DNA of 32,480 nucleotides from Lentisphaerota bacterium (GCA_012729265.1 JAAYDL010000013.1:1-32480); one strand, 5' to 3'. Shown: positions 9,601 through 17,610, counted from the stretch's first letter. The notes: generated from the sequence alone by a model not told the origin. Numbers and translations: made by a program.

Positions 9601-9755
9601 ACGCGCATACGCAGCTCGGCGGCGGCGTTGTCGGTAAAGGTCATCAGCAGGATTTTACGCGGCTCAATTCCGTCTTCCATCACCAGCTTTTCGTAGAGCT
9701 GGGTGACTTGGAAGGTTTTTCCGGTTCCGGCGGATGCGTTGTAAACGATACTCAT
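6630..9755 (-). CDS. addA: AddA-like UvrD-family helicase with C-terminal PD-(D/E)XK nuclease
   Basis: The 1041-residue protein has the superfamily 1A helicase motifs in order: Walker A ASAGTGKT (7-14), Ia LLMTFTDNAAAELR, a GTIHAFC motif (88-94), Walker B YIIVDEVQDT (Asp330, Glu331), III VICGDKKQSIYTWRGAD, IV NTSYRSKSQIL, V VTIMTVHSAKGL and VI FYVAMTRARDL. The C terminus has a nuclease domain with GTIDLL, FDYKFTE and GQMELYRLAAHH. This is the AddA/RecB plan for resecting double-strand breaks. It is translationally coupled (ATGA) to the upstream peptidase. AddA normally works with AddB, and no AddB is in this window, so it may be encoded elsewhere or this may be a stand-alone variant. It is somewhat shorter than Bacillus AddA. 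Confidence 0.88.
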   Translation of the reverse strand: MSIVYNASAGTGKTFQVTQLYEKLVMEDGIEPRKILLMTFTDNAAAELRMRVAHRLLKARRSAEAADDIDQIDRAVKASAQLSSAPIGTIHAFCTRLLREHALSAGLSPGFLVLAGDERDEPLNRICREELLAHLEHDPDFKTFCAGAHLIGSGQSFGSSITETVPNLIEQAGSLGISLEEAESLLPPPVPTVSRIDFELICKRIRELPKITPAVQSALDIIQQAITESADVETLVQRLNELGIQKFGRGAKSISDDFWALKTAVEEAVEYRKRFPAACAFARYIQAVARCFREWKHSMNAVDFDDQLHLAAQLLESEKAETTFRYIIVDEVQDTSRIQCDIIQALWRTGAELVICGDKKQSIYTWRGADPQVMPDLQNAILSADGEMMHLNTSYRSKSQILDVINPLFSAVYGTADYTPDDHLQPHPDFTTDGEKPCVEFLTPDDTEERSKEEKTAAEMAAVANRIRLLVEGPTEWQPAYRYNEGFKPTSANNAYRYSDILILLRRTTHQAALEHALRLANIPYTLGGKGSGLFSRQETRDVALFLNILTNPADAFSLIGFLRSPWVGLSDETIAELAWSNNGFSVDHLMARYAEKTDIIDRYRALLGSKLASELVRMLIEETAYDALLAGLPRGEQRLANLRKVIDWLRETERGAQTTSAAVARRLSEQIVNPPKIPEAALLDPAQNAVTIMTVHSAKGLTQRVVFVPDISFSEQNDHSFAQVFFDEKQQPKLALRVTAPDRSQVKSPGFEAAAKYAVAVRAHESKNLFYVAMTRARDLVVTSASVGRSPSGWLKSMEPLIGTAIPSIPYSALSTAASAPTHSIERNISAEPLLAAFQSLPPAPARPTLQRIPATRLAKEQDEAEPDDEETAGPILRTAPVSTALGSLGHAVLEQLALNNWAGSISDWLERLRDDFELSRTQAEALIERIEQTRSLMIQLTSDVEALRPEFPFVLHHENNIIDGTIDLLCRMSDGFAIFDYKFTEAEDSAILAQYKGQMELYRLAAHHAFPNAARAQITLIIISAAGPRQLPVHLKSSA

Positions 9756-10930
9756 GAAGCTGCTTGTCCGTGTGTTGCAATGTGGAGAAGGACTTTGCAG
9801 GCGGTCAAATATTCATCGATTTCAACATGCTCGTCGGTTTGGTGGAACTGGTGCGTTCCTGAACCAAGAGTCACGGTCGGCAGCCCCTTTTCGTTAAAGT
9901 TGTTGGCGTCGAGGCCCGCGTCCATAATGAGCGGGTTGGGCTCCAGTCCGACAGACTTAACCGCGGCTTTGGCGATCTGTACGCAGGCTTCCGACGGGTC
10001 AAGGCGGAAGGAGCGGTAATCGCTGAGCGTGGTAAATTCAACGCGGCCGCATTGGTCTTCATCGTTGCGGACCTGTCGGGCGGCTTCTTCGAAGGCGGTT
10101 CGGTAAACAGCAACGATTTCGTCGAGAAAAGCCGAGCTGTGGCTTCGGCATTCGCCGGTGAGGGTGACACGGTCCATAACTTGGTTATTAGCCTCTCCTC
10201 CATGGATCGTTCCAAGGTTGGAGGTGCCCGTTTGGTTGCCCTGAACGATGCGGCCGAAATAGCCTTTTTCGGCGATGCGGGCCATGGCCAGCGAAGCGAT
10301 CAGTCCGGCGGAAATCCCTTTATGCGGGGCTAATCCGGCGTGGGTTGATTTTCCAAAAATTGCTGCTTTCCAGCGCGTAGCACCCATTGCTCCGATAACG
10401 ATTTCGTTCGGCTCCTGTCCGTCGAGGTTGAAGCCCATTGCGGGATAGCCCAGATCTTCGAAGCGAACCGTGCGAGAGCCGTGCAGTCCGTTTTCTTCGG
10501 CAATTGAGAAGAGCAGAGTGATGGGCGGGTGGGGGAGATTGTTTTTCAGCAGGGTTTCAATCAGTGTAACGATCGCGGCGCAGCCGGAGCGGTCGTCGCC
10601 GCCGAGACCGGTTTTCCCATTGGAGACAATGCGGTTTCCTTGAATCGTGGGTTCAGCGCCTTTGCAGAGCGGGACGGTGTCCATGTGGGCGGAAAATAGG
10701 ATACGCGGTGCAGCGGGGAGTGTGCCGGGAAGTTGGACGATCAGATTGCCGATTTCATAAGCATCGCCGAGGCGCCGGGCGGCATCGTCGGTGTTGATCC
10801 ACTCGCGGCGGCAGCCAGCGGCGATCAGTTTTTTTGTAATAGCTGCAACGACTTTGTGCTCTTTTCCGCTGGGGCCTTCGACGGCCAGCAGGTTGAGCAG
10901 GTGCTTCAGTGCCAGATTGTTGTCGATCAT
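9752..10930 (-). CDS. M20-family metallopeptidase, PepT-like (tripeptidase)
   Basis: The 392-residue protein has the M20 zinc-peptidase signature: LFSAHMDTVP (His82, Asp84), the bridging Asp in GLGGDDRSG (112), the catalytic Glu pair in SIAEENGLHGS (145-146), FNLDG (Asp170), and a C-terminal metal-binding His in SGTHQFHQTDEHVEI. Order and length match the peptidase T/YqjE branch, cytoplasmic enzymes releasing residues from short peptides; a dimerisation domain lies between about 180 and 290. The ATG at 10930 has AAAGG about 9 nt upstream. Its stop overlaps the start of the AddA-like gene. The pairing of a peptidase with a helicase-nuclease has no obvious functional logic and may be only transcriptional. 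Confidence 0.87.
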   Translation of the reverse strand: MIDNNLALKHLLNLLAVEGPSGKEHKVVAAITKKLIAAGCRREWINTDDAARRLGDAYEIGNLIVQLPGTLPAAPRILFSAHMDTVPLCKGAEPTIQGNRIVSNGKTGLGGDDRSGCAAIVTLIETLLKNNLPHPPITLLFSIAEENGLHGSRTVRFEDLGYPAMGFNLDGQEPNEIVIGAMGATRWKAAIFGKSTHAGLAPHKGISAGLIASLAMARIAEKGYFGRIVQGNQTGTSNLGTIHGGEANNQVMDRVTLTGECRSHSSAFLDEIVAVYRTAFEEAARQVRNDEDQCGRVEFTTLSDYRSFRLDPSEACVQIAKAAVKSVGLEPNPLIMDAGLDANNFNEKGLPTVTLGSGTHQFHQTDEHVEIDEYLTACKVLLHIATHGQAAS

Positions 10931-11086
10931 GATAAATACCTTTCGGAGAACAGTATAAATATGCAGATTGTTTTTATATGCGATTCGGCATGGGTCTTGC
11001 TAATATCTCCGTCTGTTTTGGCGTAAGATATCCATTTGAGTCGTGGGAAGGCAACGCAAAATCCTAGGCTGTGAGAAAAGCTGGGG

Positions 11087-12859
11087 ATGAGCAGAATAGG
11101 AAATTGTTCTAAGGGAATGATGATACAATTGTCATTAAAGAGGCTACAGAGATCGTATGCTGTGCGAATTGCACTGGGGTATGCTGTGCTGGGTGTTTTG
11201 TGGTCATCCATAACGACGGCCCTCTTCGAACCGGACACAGAGAGTATCCTTTCTCTGCTTCTCCAAGACTGGATATTTGTCTTTTCCTCGGCCGTACTGT
11301 TGTGTCTGGTTTTGAACCGATTTATTGTGGGTGAGCGGCGGAGGACCGAAGAGCTTAGCCTGCTTTCTGCGGCGATTAATCAGGCGACCGATACGGTGGT
11401 AATTACGGATTCAGAGGCCTCGATTGAGTATGTCAATCCGGCGTTTGAGGCAATGACCGGATATTCACTGGAAGAAGTGAAAGGGAAAAATCCGAGGATT
11501 TTGAACAGCGGTGAACATAACAAATTGTTTTACCAAAGTATGTGGAGCAATATCAGTTCCGGAAAACCGTGGGTAGGCAGAATTAAAAACAGGCGAAAAG
11601 ATGGTTCTCTGTACATTGAGGATACCACCATTTCGCCAGTATCTGACGAGCAGGGCAAGATTGTCGGTTATGTGTCGGTTAAGCATGATATAACGCAGTT
11701 TGTACGCCTTGAGGAGCAGTTCTTTCGTAACCAAAAGATGCAGGCGATTGGTCGCCTTGCCAGCGGCGTGGCACACGATTTTAACAATATTCTGCAGACG
11801 ATTTACGGGTTATGCGGCATACTGCTGCGTGATACCGTTGGGCAGGAAGGCATCCAGCAGGATGTCCGCGAAATTCATAATGCAGCTAGGCGGGCCGGGG
11901 AGTTGACGAAGCAGCTGCTCACGTTCAGCCGGAAAAAGCCGAATTATGAAATCGAGATGAATTTGAATCAGGTTATTCAAGATCAGTTCAGTATGCTGGC
12001 GCGGCTGCTCGGGGGCCGATATAAGCTGGTTCTCGAATGCGATCCAAACCTGAAGCATATTGTTGCTGACGTGTCGCAAATGGAACAGGTTTTGATGAAT
12101 CTGGTTATTAATGCGCGGGATGCCATGCCGCACGGCGGCGAAATAAAGGTCTTAACACGAAATGTGGTCTTGAAAAATGGCGAGGTTTCTGGGCGGATGG
12201 ACGGAGGGGAGTTTGCCACTCTTTCCGTTATTGATGCCGGAATGGGTATGGAAAAAGAGGTCGTTGACAATCTGTTTGAGCCTTTCTTTACTACGAAAAC
12301 TATTGGAGAAGGTTCCGGGCTGGGGTTGGCGATGATTTACAGTATTGTTGAACGCATAGGCGGCTGGATTCATGTCGACAGTACGGTGGGAAAGGGGTCG
12401 GTCTTTACGGTATATTTTCCCATAAACCGCGGGACGGGAAGCTCCGCGAACCTTGCTGGAAGGAATATAAAGGAGACGCGCATTCTGTTGGTGGAGGATG
12501 ACGCCAAGATACATAAAATTGTTTCTATGATACTGACCGAAGCTGGGTATTCAGTGGAAGGGGTTGAAAGCGTTGCTCAGGCGGTGAAGGTGTCGGACAG
12601 CGCGGAACAAGGGTTTGATCTTCTCGTTGTGGATGAGGTGTTGCCCGATGGCTGCTGCCTTGATCTGGTTGACAATATTGCACTCAGGAACAACAAAATG
12701 TCGGTGTTGGTTATTGGCGAGCGGGGAGAAAAAAATTGCAGTGAAGGAGCTGTTGAACAGCGAGGGTGCTTTTTTTTGAAAAAGCCCTTTAGTACAGAGG
12801 CTCTTATAAGTACAGTGGGACTTGCTCTTCAAAGAAGTGCAGGTAAAACTCATCAGTGA
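11087..12859 (+). CDS. Membrane hybrid histidine kinase (2 TM, PAS, HisKA, HATPase, receiver)
   Basis: The 590-residue protein has two membrane helices (about 25-47 and 56-80), a PAS domain (about 92-205; ITDSEASIEYVNPAFEAMTGYS), a HisKA domain with phospho-acceptor His230 in ASGVAHDFNNIL, a HATPase domain with Asn342 in NLVINARDAM and FEPFFTTK...GSGLGLA, and a C-terminal receiver (about 464-582) with the phospho-acceptor Asp516 and Lys566. The receiver's switch position reads VLVIGERG, with Gly where Ser/Thr is usual. The periplasmic loop is only about ten residues, so sensing is probably through PAS or the membrane. The start is uncertain: ATG 11087 is used, but ATGs at 11117 and 11120 are possible. 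It is followed 16 nt later by a response regulator. Confidence 0.9.
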   Translation: MSRIGNCSKGMMIQLSLKRLQRSYAVRIALGYAVLGVLWSSITTALFEPDTESILSLLLQDWIFVFSSAVLLCLVLNRFIVGERRRTEELSLLSAAINQATDTVVITDSEASIEYVNPAFEAMTGYSLEEVKGKNPRILNSGEHNKLFYQSMWSNISSGKPWVGRIKNRRKDGSLYIEDTTISPVSDEQGKIVGYVSVKHDITQFVRLEEQFFRNQKMQAIGRLASGVAHDFNNILQTIYGLCGILLRDTVGQEGIQQDVREIHNAARRAGELTKQLLTFSRKKPNYEIEMNLNQVIQDQFSMLARLLGGRYKLVLECDPNLKHIVADVSQMEQVLMNLVINARDAMPHGGEIKVLTRNVVLKNGEVSGRMDGGEFATLSVIDAGMGMEKEVVDNLFEPFFTTKTIGEGSGLGLAMIYSIVERIGGWIHVDSTVGKGSVFTVYFPINRGTGSSANLAGRNIKETRILLVEDDAKIHKIVSMILTEAGYSVEGVESVAQAVKVSDSAEQGFDLLVVDEVLPDGCCLDLVDNIALRNNKMSVLVIGERGEKNCSEGAVEQRGCFFLKKPFSTEALISTVGLALQRSAGKTHQ

Positions 12860-12875
12860 AAACGAAGAGGTGATA

Positions 12876-13247
12876 ATGTCGCGAATATTGATAATGGATG
12901 ATGATCCTTACATTCGGACGGTGTTTAAACGCTATCTGGAAGGAAAAGGATATGAAGTCGAAGTTGCTGAAGACGGGAACGAGGGGTTGAAATGCGTCAA
13001 ACGGACCCTGCCTGATCTGGTGGTTACCGATGTGATGATGCCTGAGAAAGATGGACTTGAGGTGGTGCTTGAGCTGCGGAAAATTTGTCCCGATGTGCCT
13101 GTAATTGCAATCTCGGGGGGAATGCGCATTGCTCCCATGGATTTTTTGCCGATGGTGAAAAAGTTTGGGGCTAGGTGTGTGCTCTATAAGCCGATTGATC
13201 TTGACGACTTGAACGAGGTGATTGAGAAGGAGCTCGAAAATAGCTGA
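12876..13247 (+). CDS. Single-domain (CheY-like) response regulator
   Basis: The 123-residue protein is a receiver domain alone: acidic pocket MDDD (8-10), phospho-acceptor Asp52 in VVTDVMMPEKDG, switch Ser80 in IAISGG and Lys105 in LYKPID. There is no output domain. I chose ATG 12876 because GAGG lies 5 nt upstream and the protein then begins MSRILIMDDD; the longer frame starting at 12822 lies within the kinase gene. It is co-oriented with the hybrid kinase, with a 16-nt gap, so it probably takes part in the same phosphorelay, or serves as a diffusible receiver. The output is unknown. Confidence 0.9.
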   Translation: MSRILIMDDDPYIRTVFKRYLEGKGYEVEVAEDGNEGLKCVKRTLPDLVVTDVMMPEKDGLEVVLELRKICPDVPVIAISGGMRIAPMDFLPMVKKFGARCVLYKPIDLDDLNEVIEKELENS

Positions 13248-13338
13248 TTTTTAAAAAAGCGGACAGTTTGATTTACCGTCTACCATTCGCAATCGTAGAG
13301 CAAAACGGCAATGCTGACTTTGGGCTTGATGGTTGTGG

Positions 13339-14079
13339 TCATACGAAAAGAGCCTTGGCTCGGAGATGCGTGGGCATATTGAACTGATAGAGCATAAATG
13401 CGCTCATAATGGAGTGGAGGGCGGTGAGCTGTTTGTTGGTGAGCTGCGTTTTGATTGCGGATGCGGGGTGTTCGGTATTCCGCCATGCCCGCAGCACCGC
13501 AAGGATGTCGGGCGGGCACTCGAGGGTCTGGAATTTGTGTTCCTTCGCGCAGGAGGTGCAGACGATTCCACCGTTGGAGGCGCAGAAACGCGATGGCTCG
13601 GCGCCTCCGCACTGGACACAGGTCGTGAGATGCGGTGCGTGGCCTTGCCTCGTGCTGAAGAAGAGTTCCGCCCAGAGGATAAACTGAACGCGGTGACCGT
13701 ACTTTTCTGCCAGATCGAGCAGTTCTTCGTAGAGTTCAAACTGTTCCGGGCAAGGCGCTTCTTCGGGGATGGTTTTATTGAAAAGAGCCGTGAGATACGA
13801 GGCGGTCTGCATGGCGCGCCAGTCGGTGTTAAAAGCGGGGCGTCGATGGAGCAGGGCACACTCTTTTCCGGTGTGGAGGGTGTTGGTGCGTTTTTCGAAA
13901 TAGAGTAGTTCACTGGTGTTGAAGAGATCATATTCTCCCAGGAACGGGCTCTTTGGCCGCTGGGCACCTTTAAGCAGTGTGGAAATTTTTCCGTGCGTAC
14001 GGGTGAGCCAATGAACAATCCGCGAAGTGCTCGAATAAGGATAGCTCGCAAGCGGAATGGCGGTGGTTCGGACAATCAC
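13339..14079 (-). CDS. recO: DNA repair protein RecO
   Basis: The 246-residue protein has the RecO layout: an N-terminal OB fold (about 1-80: VRTTAIPLASYPYSSTSRIVHWLTR...), a helical middle and a zinc-finger-like cluster CVQC (Cys154, Cys157) and CTSC (Cys174, Cys177). RecO helps load RecA onto SSB-coated DNA in the RecFOR pathway. The start is a GTG at 14079 with AGGGA about 8 nt upstream, only 11 nt after the mgtE stop, so the two are likely cotranscribed. Together with the AddA-like gene it puts two recombination functions within 8 kb, though in separate operons. Confidence 0.88.
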   Translation of the reverse strand: MIVRTTAIPLASYPYSSTSRIVHWLTRTHGKISTLLKGAQRPKSPFLGEYDLFNTSELLYFEKRTNTLHTGKECALLHRRPAFNTDWRAMQTASYLTALFNKTIPEEAPCPEQFELYEELLDLAEKYGHRVQFILWAELFFSTRQGHAPHLTTCVQCGGAEPSRFCASNGGIVCTSCAKEHKFQTLECPPDILAVLRAWRNTEHPASAIKTQLTNKQLTALHSIMSAFMLYQFNMPTHLRAKALFV

Positions 14080-14090
14080 GGCGAAATTCC

Positions 14091-15482
14091 CTAATTCAGA
14101 TGGGTCGCCCCGATCATGGCGATGGTTACACCGTAGTAAATCAGCAGCGCGAAGATATCGTTTGATGAGGTGACGAAGGGCCCGGATGCAATGGCAGGGT
14201 CAATCTTGATGCGGTCGAGCAGTACGGGGACCAGCGCACCGAATACGGCCGCAAAAGTCATGGCACTGAAGAGTGCAACGGCTACAGTGAACGCTAAATA
14301 GGTCGGAGCAATTCCTGGGTGTTCGCCCTTTCCGGAGAGCAAAAAATGAGCCCATAAGCCGATGGCCGATCCACAGATCAGTCCCATGGTGGTGCCGGCG
14401 ATCATCTCGTGAACGATGATGCGCCTAATCCGCTTGCTGTGGCTTGCGCCCAGCGCAATCCCGCGAATAATCAGCGTGGACGACTGGATACCCGTGTTTC
14501 CGCCCATGCCCATAATGATCGGCACAAAGGCAATCAGAGCACCTATGCTGGCCACCTTCAAGTGCTCATCAAAGCGGGTGAGAATGATACTGGTGATGAA
14601 GCCTGTGGCCAAGGTGATCAGCAGCCACGGCAGGCGTGCCCGACAGGCACTGAACGGCGAGGTGTACTCCAGTTCAACATCGCTGGAACCAGCCAGCTTA
14701 AAAATGTCTTCCGAGGCTTCCTCCTCGATAACATCCATGATGTCGTCCACGGTAATCCGCCCAACAAGTTTGTTCTGCCAGTCAAGTACAGGAAGAGAAC
14801 TGAGGTCATATTTCGCCGCAATACGCGCCACTTCTTCCTGGTCGGCGTTGGTGTGAACATAGATCGGTTCATCATTGGCAATTTTAGACAGCGGCAGGTT
14901 GCGATTGGTTTTTTTGAGCAATTCCCAAATCTGCACCGAGCCGATCAGCTTGTTTTCACTGTCAATGACATAGAGGTTGTAAAACGGCTCGTCGAGATCA
15001 AGCGAGCCGATGTGTTCGATGGCTTCAGCGGAAGTCATGCCGGAGTGCGCCGCCACAAAGTCGGAGGTCATAATGCCCCCGGCGGTATCTTCGCCATACT
15101 GGAGCAGCTCGCGCACCTCTTCAGAATCTGCGTCTTCCATCAGGCTGAGAATTTCAGCGCTGCGTTCTTTCTCCATTTCGCCAAGCAGGTCCGCTGCATC
15201 GTCGGGTGCCATCTCTTCGACGATGTCCGAAATTTCCTCGGCGGTCATATCCTCGAGAATGTCCGCTTCAGCCCGATCATCAAGCTCGGCGAGCACGTCG
15301 GGTTTTATATCGTCGTCGATCAGGTCAAATAGACGGGTCTGGTCCTGTGGATTGGCGTTGTTAATGATTTCGCCGATGTCCGCAGGGTGAAGCTCCGCAA
15401 AAAACTTGGGGACCTGTTCCCAAAGCCCTTCCTTAATGCAGAAGTTGATCCGCTCTTTAACTCGTGTGTTCGTGTCCGACAT
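14091..15482 (-). CDS. mgtE: Magnesium transporter MgtE
   Basis: The 463-residue protein follows MgtE: an N-terminal acidic superhelical domain (many EEISDIVEEMAPDDAADLLGE-type repeats), a pair of CBS domains (about 135-255, including VVGRITVDDIMDVIEEEA-like text), then five membrane helices with the conserved MGMGGNTGIQSSTLIIRGIALG segment that lines the pore. MgtE is a Mg2+-gated inner-membrane magnesium channel. I chose the ATG at 15482 rather than 15488, because AGAGG lies 7 nt upstream of it but only 1 nt before the other. It lies 59 nt downstream of the acyltransferase gene and 11 nt upstream of recO, in a probable operon. Confidence 0.93.
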   Translation of the reverse strand: MSDTNTRVKERINFCIKEGLWEQVPKFFAELHPADIGEIINNANPQDQTRLFDLIDDDIKPDVLAELDDRAEADILEDMTAEEISDIVEEMAPDDAADLLGEMEKERSAEILSLMEDADSEEVRELLQYGEDTAGGIMTSDFVAAHSGMTSAEAIEHIGSLDLDEPFYNLYVIDSENKLIGSVQIWELLKKTNRNLPLSKIANDEPIYVHTNADQEEVARIAAKYDLSSLPVLDWQNKLVGRITVDDIMDVIEEEASEDIFKLAGSSDVELEYTSPFSACRARLPWLLITLATGFITSIILTRFDEHLKVASIGALIAFVPIIMGMGGNTGIQSSTLIIRGIALGASHSKRIRRIIVHEMIAGTTMGLICGSAIGLWAHFLLSGKGEHPGIAPTYLAFTVAVALFSAMTFAAVFGALVPVLLDRIKIDPAIASGPFVTSSNDIFALLIYYGVTIAMIGATHLN

Positions 15483-15541
15483 CGCCATACCTCTTTTGAA
15501 TGCTCGAGACCATAGCCGCTGCGTTGTGGAACTCCAAGAAT

Positions 15542-16495
15542 TTAGTACTGCGGATAGTGATCTGGATACGATTTCCCGGGCAAACGGCGCCAGTGTTTAT
15601 ACGACCAGAGCCAAAATTCAGGATGCTCCAGGATTTCGGCGGAAATAATATCTTGAATACGCTGGGTTAGATCGCGAACGATTTTTTCGGAATCGGCCGC
15701 TTTGTCAAAGGGCGGAGGCGAAAGGATTTGGGTAACGCGTATGGTGTATTTTCCGTCGGACTCAGGCAGGCAGAAACCAAAAAAAAGGTTAGTGGAGGTG
15801 CGGTAAGCCAATGAGGCCGGCGCAGAAGAGACCGGCATCGGAAACCCGAGAAAATTCACTTCAATTCCGCCTTCAGCCAGTGGGGTCTTTTGGTCGAGTA
15901 CAAAGGCAGCTTTACCATGATTTCTTAAGCGTGAAACCAGCGTTCGCAGGGCCCCTTTTCGTGGAATAATAGTCTGCCCCGTGCGTTCCCTCTGTTCAAT
16001 CAGAAGCCGATTAACGGTCTTGTTTTTTACCGTGGCAGCAATGCTGGCCAAGTCGAGCTTCATCAGTGCGCAAGCTTGTCCGAGTAGTTCCCAGCTTCCA
16101 ATGTGCGCAGTAATACAGATAGCGGCTTCGTTAGGGTTGAACAACGATGTTTTGGCCTCAGATTCCTCAAAGCGTACATATTTTGAAAACCGCTTTTCGG
16201 GATTTCGGGTAAACCAAAATACATCAAGCATCGTCAGCGTAAATGTGGAAAATGACGAGCGGAGAATACGCCGCTTCTCCACGTCAGTCAGGCTGTCGCC
16301 AAAAACTGCATCAATATTTTTCATCCCGATCGCTCTTTCCCGAAGCGGAAGGAGCATCGCCAATCTCCCCGCAGCGCGCGACAGCGCGAGGACTCCCCGC
16401 CGAGGAAGCAGTGGAATCATGGATTTCAGCAACAAAAACCCGCCCGTTTCAAACGGACGGCGCAGCTTTCTTCGATTTTTTTTCGCTCGGTTCAT
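15542..16495 (-). CDS. LpxL/HtrB-like lysophospholipid/lipid A acyltransferase
   Basis: The 317-residue protein has a hydrophobic N-terminal anchor, then AICITAHIGSWELLGQA with the HX4E catalytic pair (His131, Glu136) typical of this acyltransferase family. Later KAAFVLDQKTPLAEGGIEVNFLGFP and the C-terminal PEFWLWSYKHWR (compare the PEQWxWxxxR/KRxK motif) match the LpxL/LpxM branch, which adds secondary acyl chains to lipid A at the inner membrane. The upstream Shine-Dalgarno is weak. It sits with mgtE and recO downstream. With MsbA-like and glycosyltransferase genes at the left of the window it supports a lipid A-bearing outer membrane, though the acceptor could be another glycolipid. Confidence 0.88.
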   Translation of the reverse strand: MNRAKKNRRKLRRPFETGGFLLLKSMIPLLPRRGVLALSRAAGRLAMLLPLRERAIGMKNIDAVFGDSLTDVEKRRILRSSFSTFTLTMLDVFWFTRNPEKRFSKYVRFEESEAKTSLFNPNEAAICITAHIGSWELLGQACALMKLDLASIAATVKNKTVNRLLIEQRERTGQTIIPRKGALRTLVSRLRNHGKAAFVLDQKTPLAEGGIEVNFLGFPMPVSSAPASLAYRTSTNLFFGFCLPESDGKYTIRVTQILSPPPFDKAADSEKIVRDLTQRIQDIISAEILEHPEFWLWSYKHWRRLPGKSYPDHYPQY

Positions 16496-16758
16496 AGACG
16501 GAAGTGGAAAGAAAAAGGGACTCTAGCGACATCGACTCGATACACCAATGCTTTTCTTCGATCACAAATTTGAACAACTGTTTGACCCCTTTGTGGTAAT
16601 TGAGCCGCCTTTACATAATTTGTTTCAGATTTCGAGTTTAGAAATTCAAATTTTCCCTGATCAGTAACATGAGGGTTGCCGCCAAACCCAAGCCACGGAT
16701 TGGGAGAAAAAAACAATCCCACTGCGGACGGAACAATGCATCATTTCATCCCCTTTGC

Positions 16759-17214
16759 CTAGTTTGGGTTCCACACTAACCGATGGAATCGGTCTTCTGG
16801 CAAAATGTGAAACGTTCCGGTAGCGGTTGTGCATTCTTCGCCTGCATGATTCGACAGCGTGGCTGACATGTAAACCTTGGACCCCTCGTTCGATATGATT
16901 CTGCAGGTCACCCGTAAAACTCCGGCGCAAATATAGGTTGGCCGATGGAATTTTACTGAAAAATCAGAGGTTACCGACATTTGCTTTGAAAAAACATAAC
17001 AAGTCCACCCCATTATTTCATCAAGGAGACCCATCTGGATGGCCCCATGCAGAATATCCCCCTGGCCGACGAAATGTTCATCGGGATCATATTCGGTATA
17101 TGCTTCTCCCTTTTCCTTGTCCCAATAAAATTTCAGTTTCAACCCCATGGGATTATCGCATCCACAAAAAAAGCATCTATTGCCAGGGTAGGGATTGGCT
17201 ATCTCTTCTTTCAT
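16759..17214 (-). CDS. PaaI-like hotdog-fold thioesterase family protein
   Basis: The 151-residue product starts MKEEIANPYPGNRCFFCGCDN and contains CFFCGCDNPMGLKLKF, VGQGDILHGAIQMGLLDEIMGW and FHRPTYI, the usual hotdog helix and strands of small acyl-CoA thioesterases (PaaI/YbgC-like). Such enzymes hydrolyse acyl-CoA or acyl-ACP; the catalytic acid may be Glu/Asp in GLLDEIMG. I chose ATG 17214; a GTG at 17226 is in frame but has GAGG too close. The substrate is unknown. The gene is 263 nt upstream of the acyltransferase and probably has its own transcription unit. It marks the left border of a repeat-rich stretch. Confidence 0.8.
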   Translation of the reverse strand: MKEEIANPYPGNRCFFCGCDNPMGLKLKFYWDKEKGEAYTEYDPDEHFVGQGDILHGAIQMGLLDEIMGWTCYVFSKQMSVTSDFSVKFHRPTYICAGVLRVTCRIISNEGSKVYMSATLSNHAGEECTTATGTFHILPEDRFHRLVWNPN

Positions 17215-17255
17215 AATGCTAAACACCTCAACACGTGATTCTCGTTTGCCTGGAA

Positions 17256-17282
17256 AACCGGTACAACCGGGCTACCGGTTGT
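17256..17282. repeat. Two mutually exclusive 8-bp hairpins
   Basis: AACCGGTA (17256-17263) pairs with TACCGGTT (17273-17280) around a 9-nt loop. Alternatively ACAACCGG (17263-17270) pairs with CCGGTTGT (17275-17282) around a 4-nt loop. They cannot form at once. They lie 42-68 nt upstream of the hotdog gene start on the minus strand. Confidence 0.55.
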
Positions 17283-17458
17283 CCATTCACCTATTAAACC
17301 CGTGTAGGATAGCCGTGGCAAAGCCCTCGGGCAACCTCGAACAACAACGATATGCGATGTGCAGCCAAGAGGAGGGCAAAAGGGGAAAGCGAAAAATTTG
17401 GAGGGGCGGCGGAACCTGACATGATCACACGAAGTCGCGGAGAGCGCGAAAAAACTGT

Positions 17459-17553
17459 GGAGTGCGGCAGCTTGATGCCGCTTTAAAATGGGCACCTGCG
17501 AGGCGGGCCTGACTTGCCCGATGTTTAAAAGCTCCGTCGAGCCGGAGCACTCC
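17459..17553. repeat. REP/BIME-like structured element: three hairpins bounded by GGAGTGC/GCACTCC
   Basis: Terminal inverted repeats GGAGTGC (17459-17465) and GCACTCC (17547-17553) enclose three hairpins: GCGGCA/TGCCGC (17464-17481), GGGCA/TGCCC (17490-17519) and GCTCCG/CGGAGC (17531-17548). TTTAAAA separates successive hairpins (near 17482 and 17524). No coding frame. It looks like a bacterial interspersed mosaic element. Confidence 0.6.
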
Positions 17554-17567
17554 ATATTGGTCTGCAC

Positions 17568-17591
17568 CACGAAGTAGCGAAGAACACGAAG
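17568..17591. repeat. Short CACGAAG-type periodic repeat
   Basis: CACGAAG at 17568-17574 and 17585-17591, with an intervening related AGCGAAG (17576-17582). It resembles short periodic repeats common in intergenic DNA of environmental genomes. Three degenerate units only. Confidence 0.45.
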
Positions 17592-17610
17592 CTTGGATGT
17601 CCTAGTGCCT

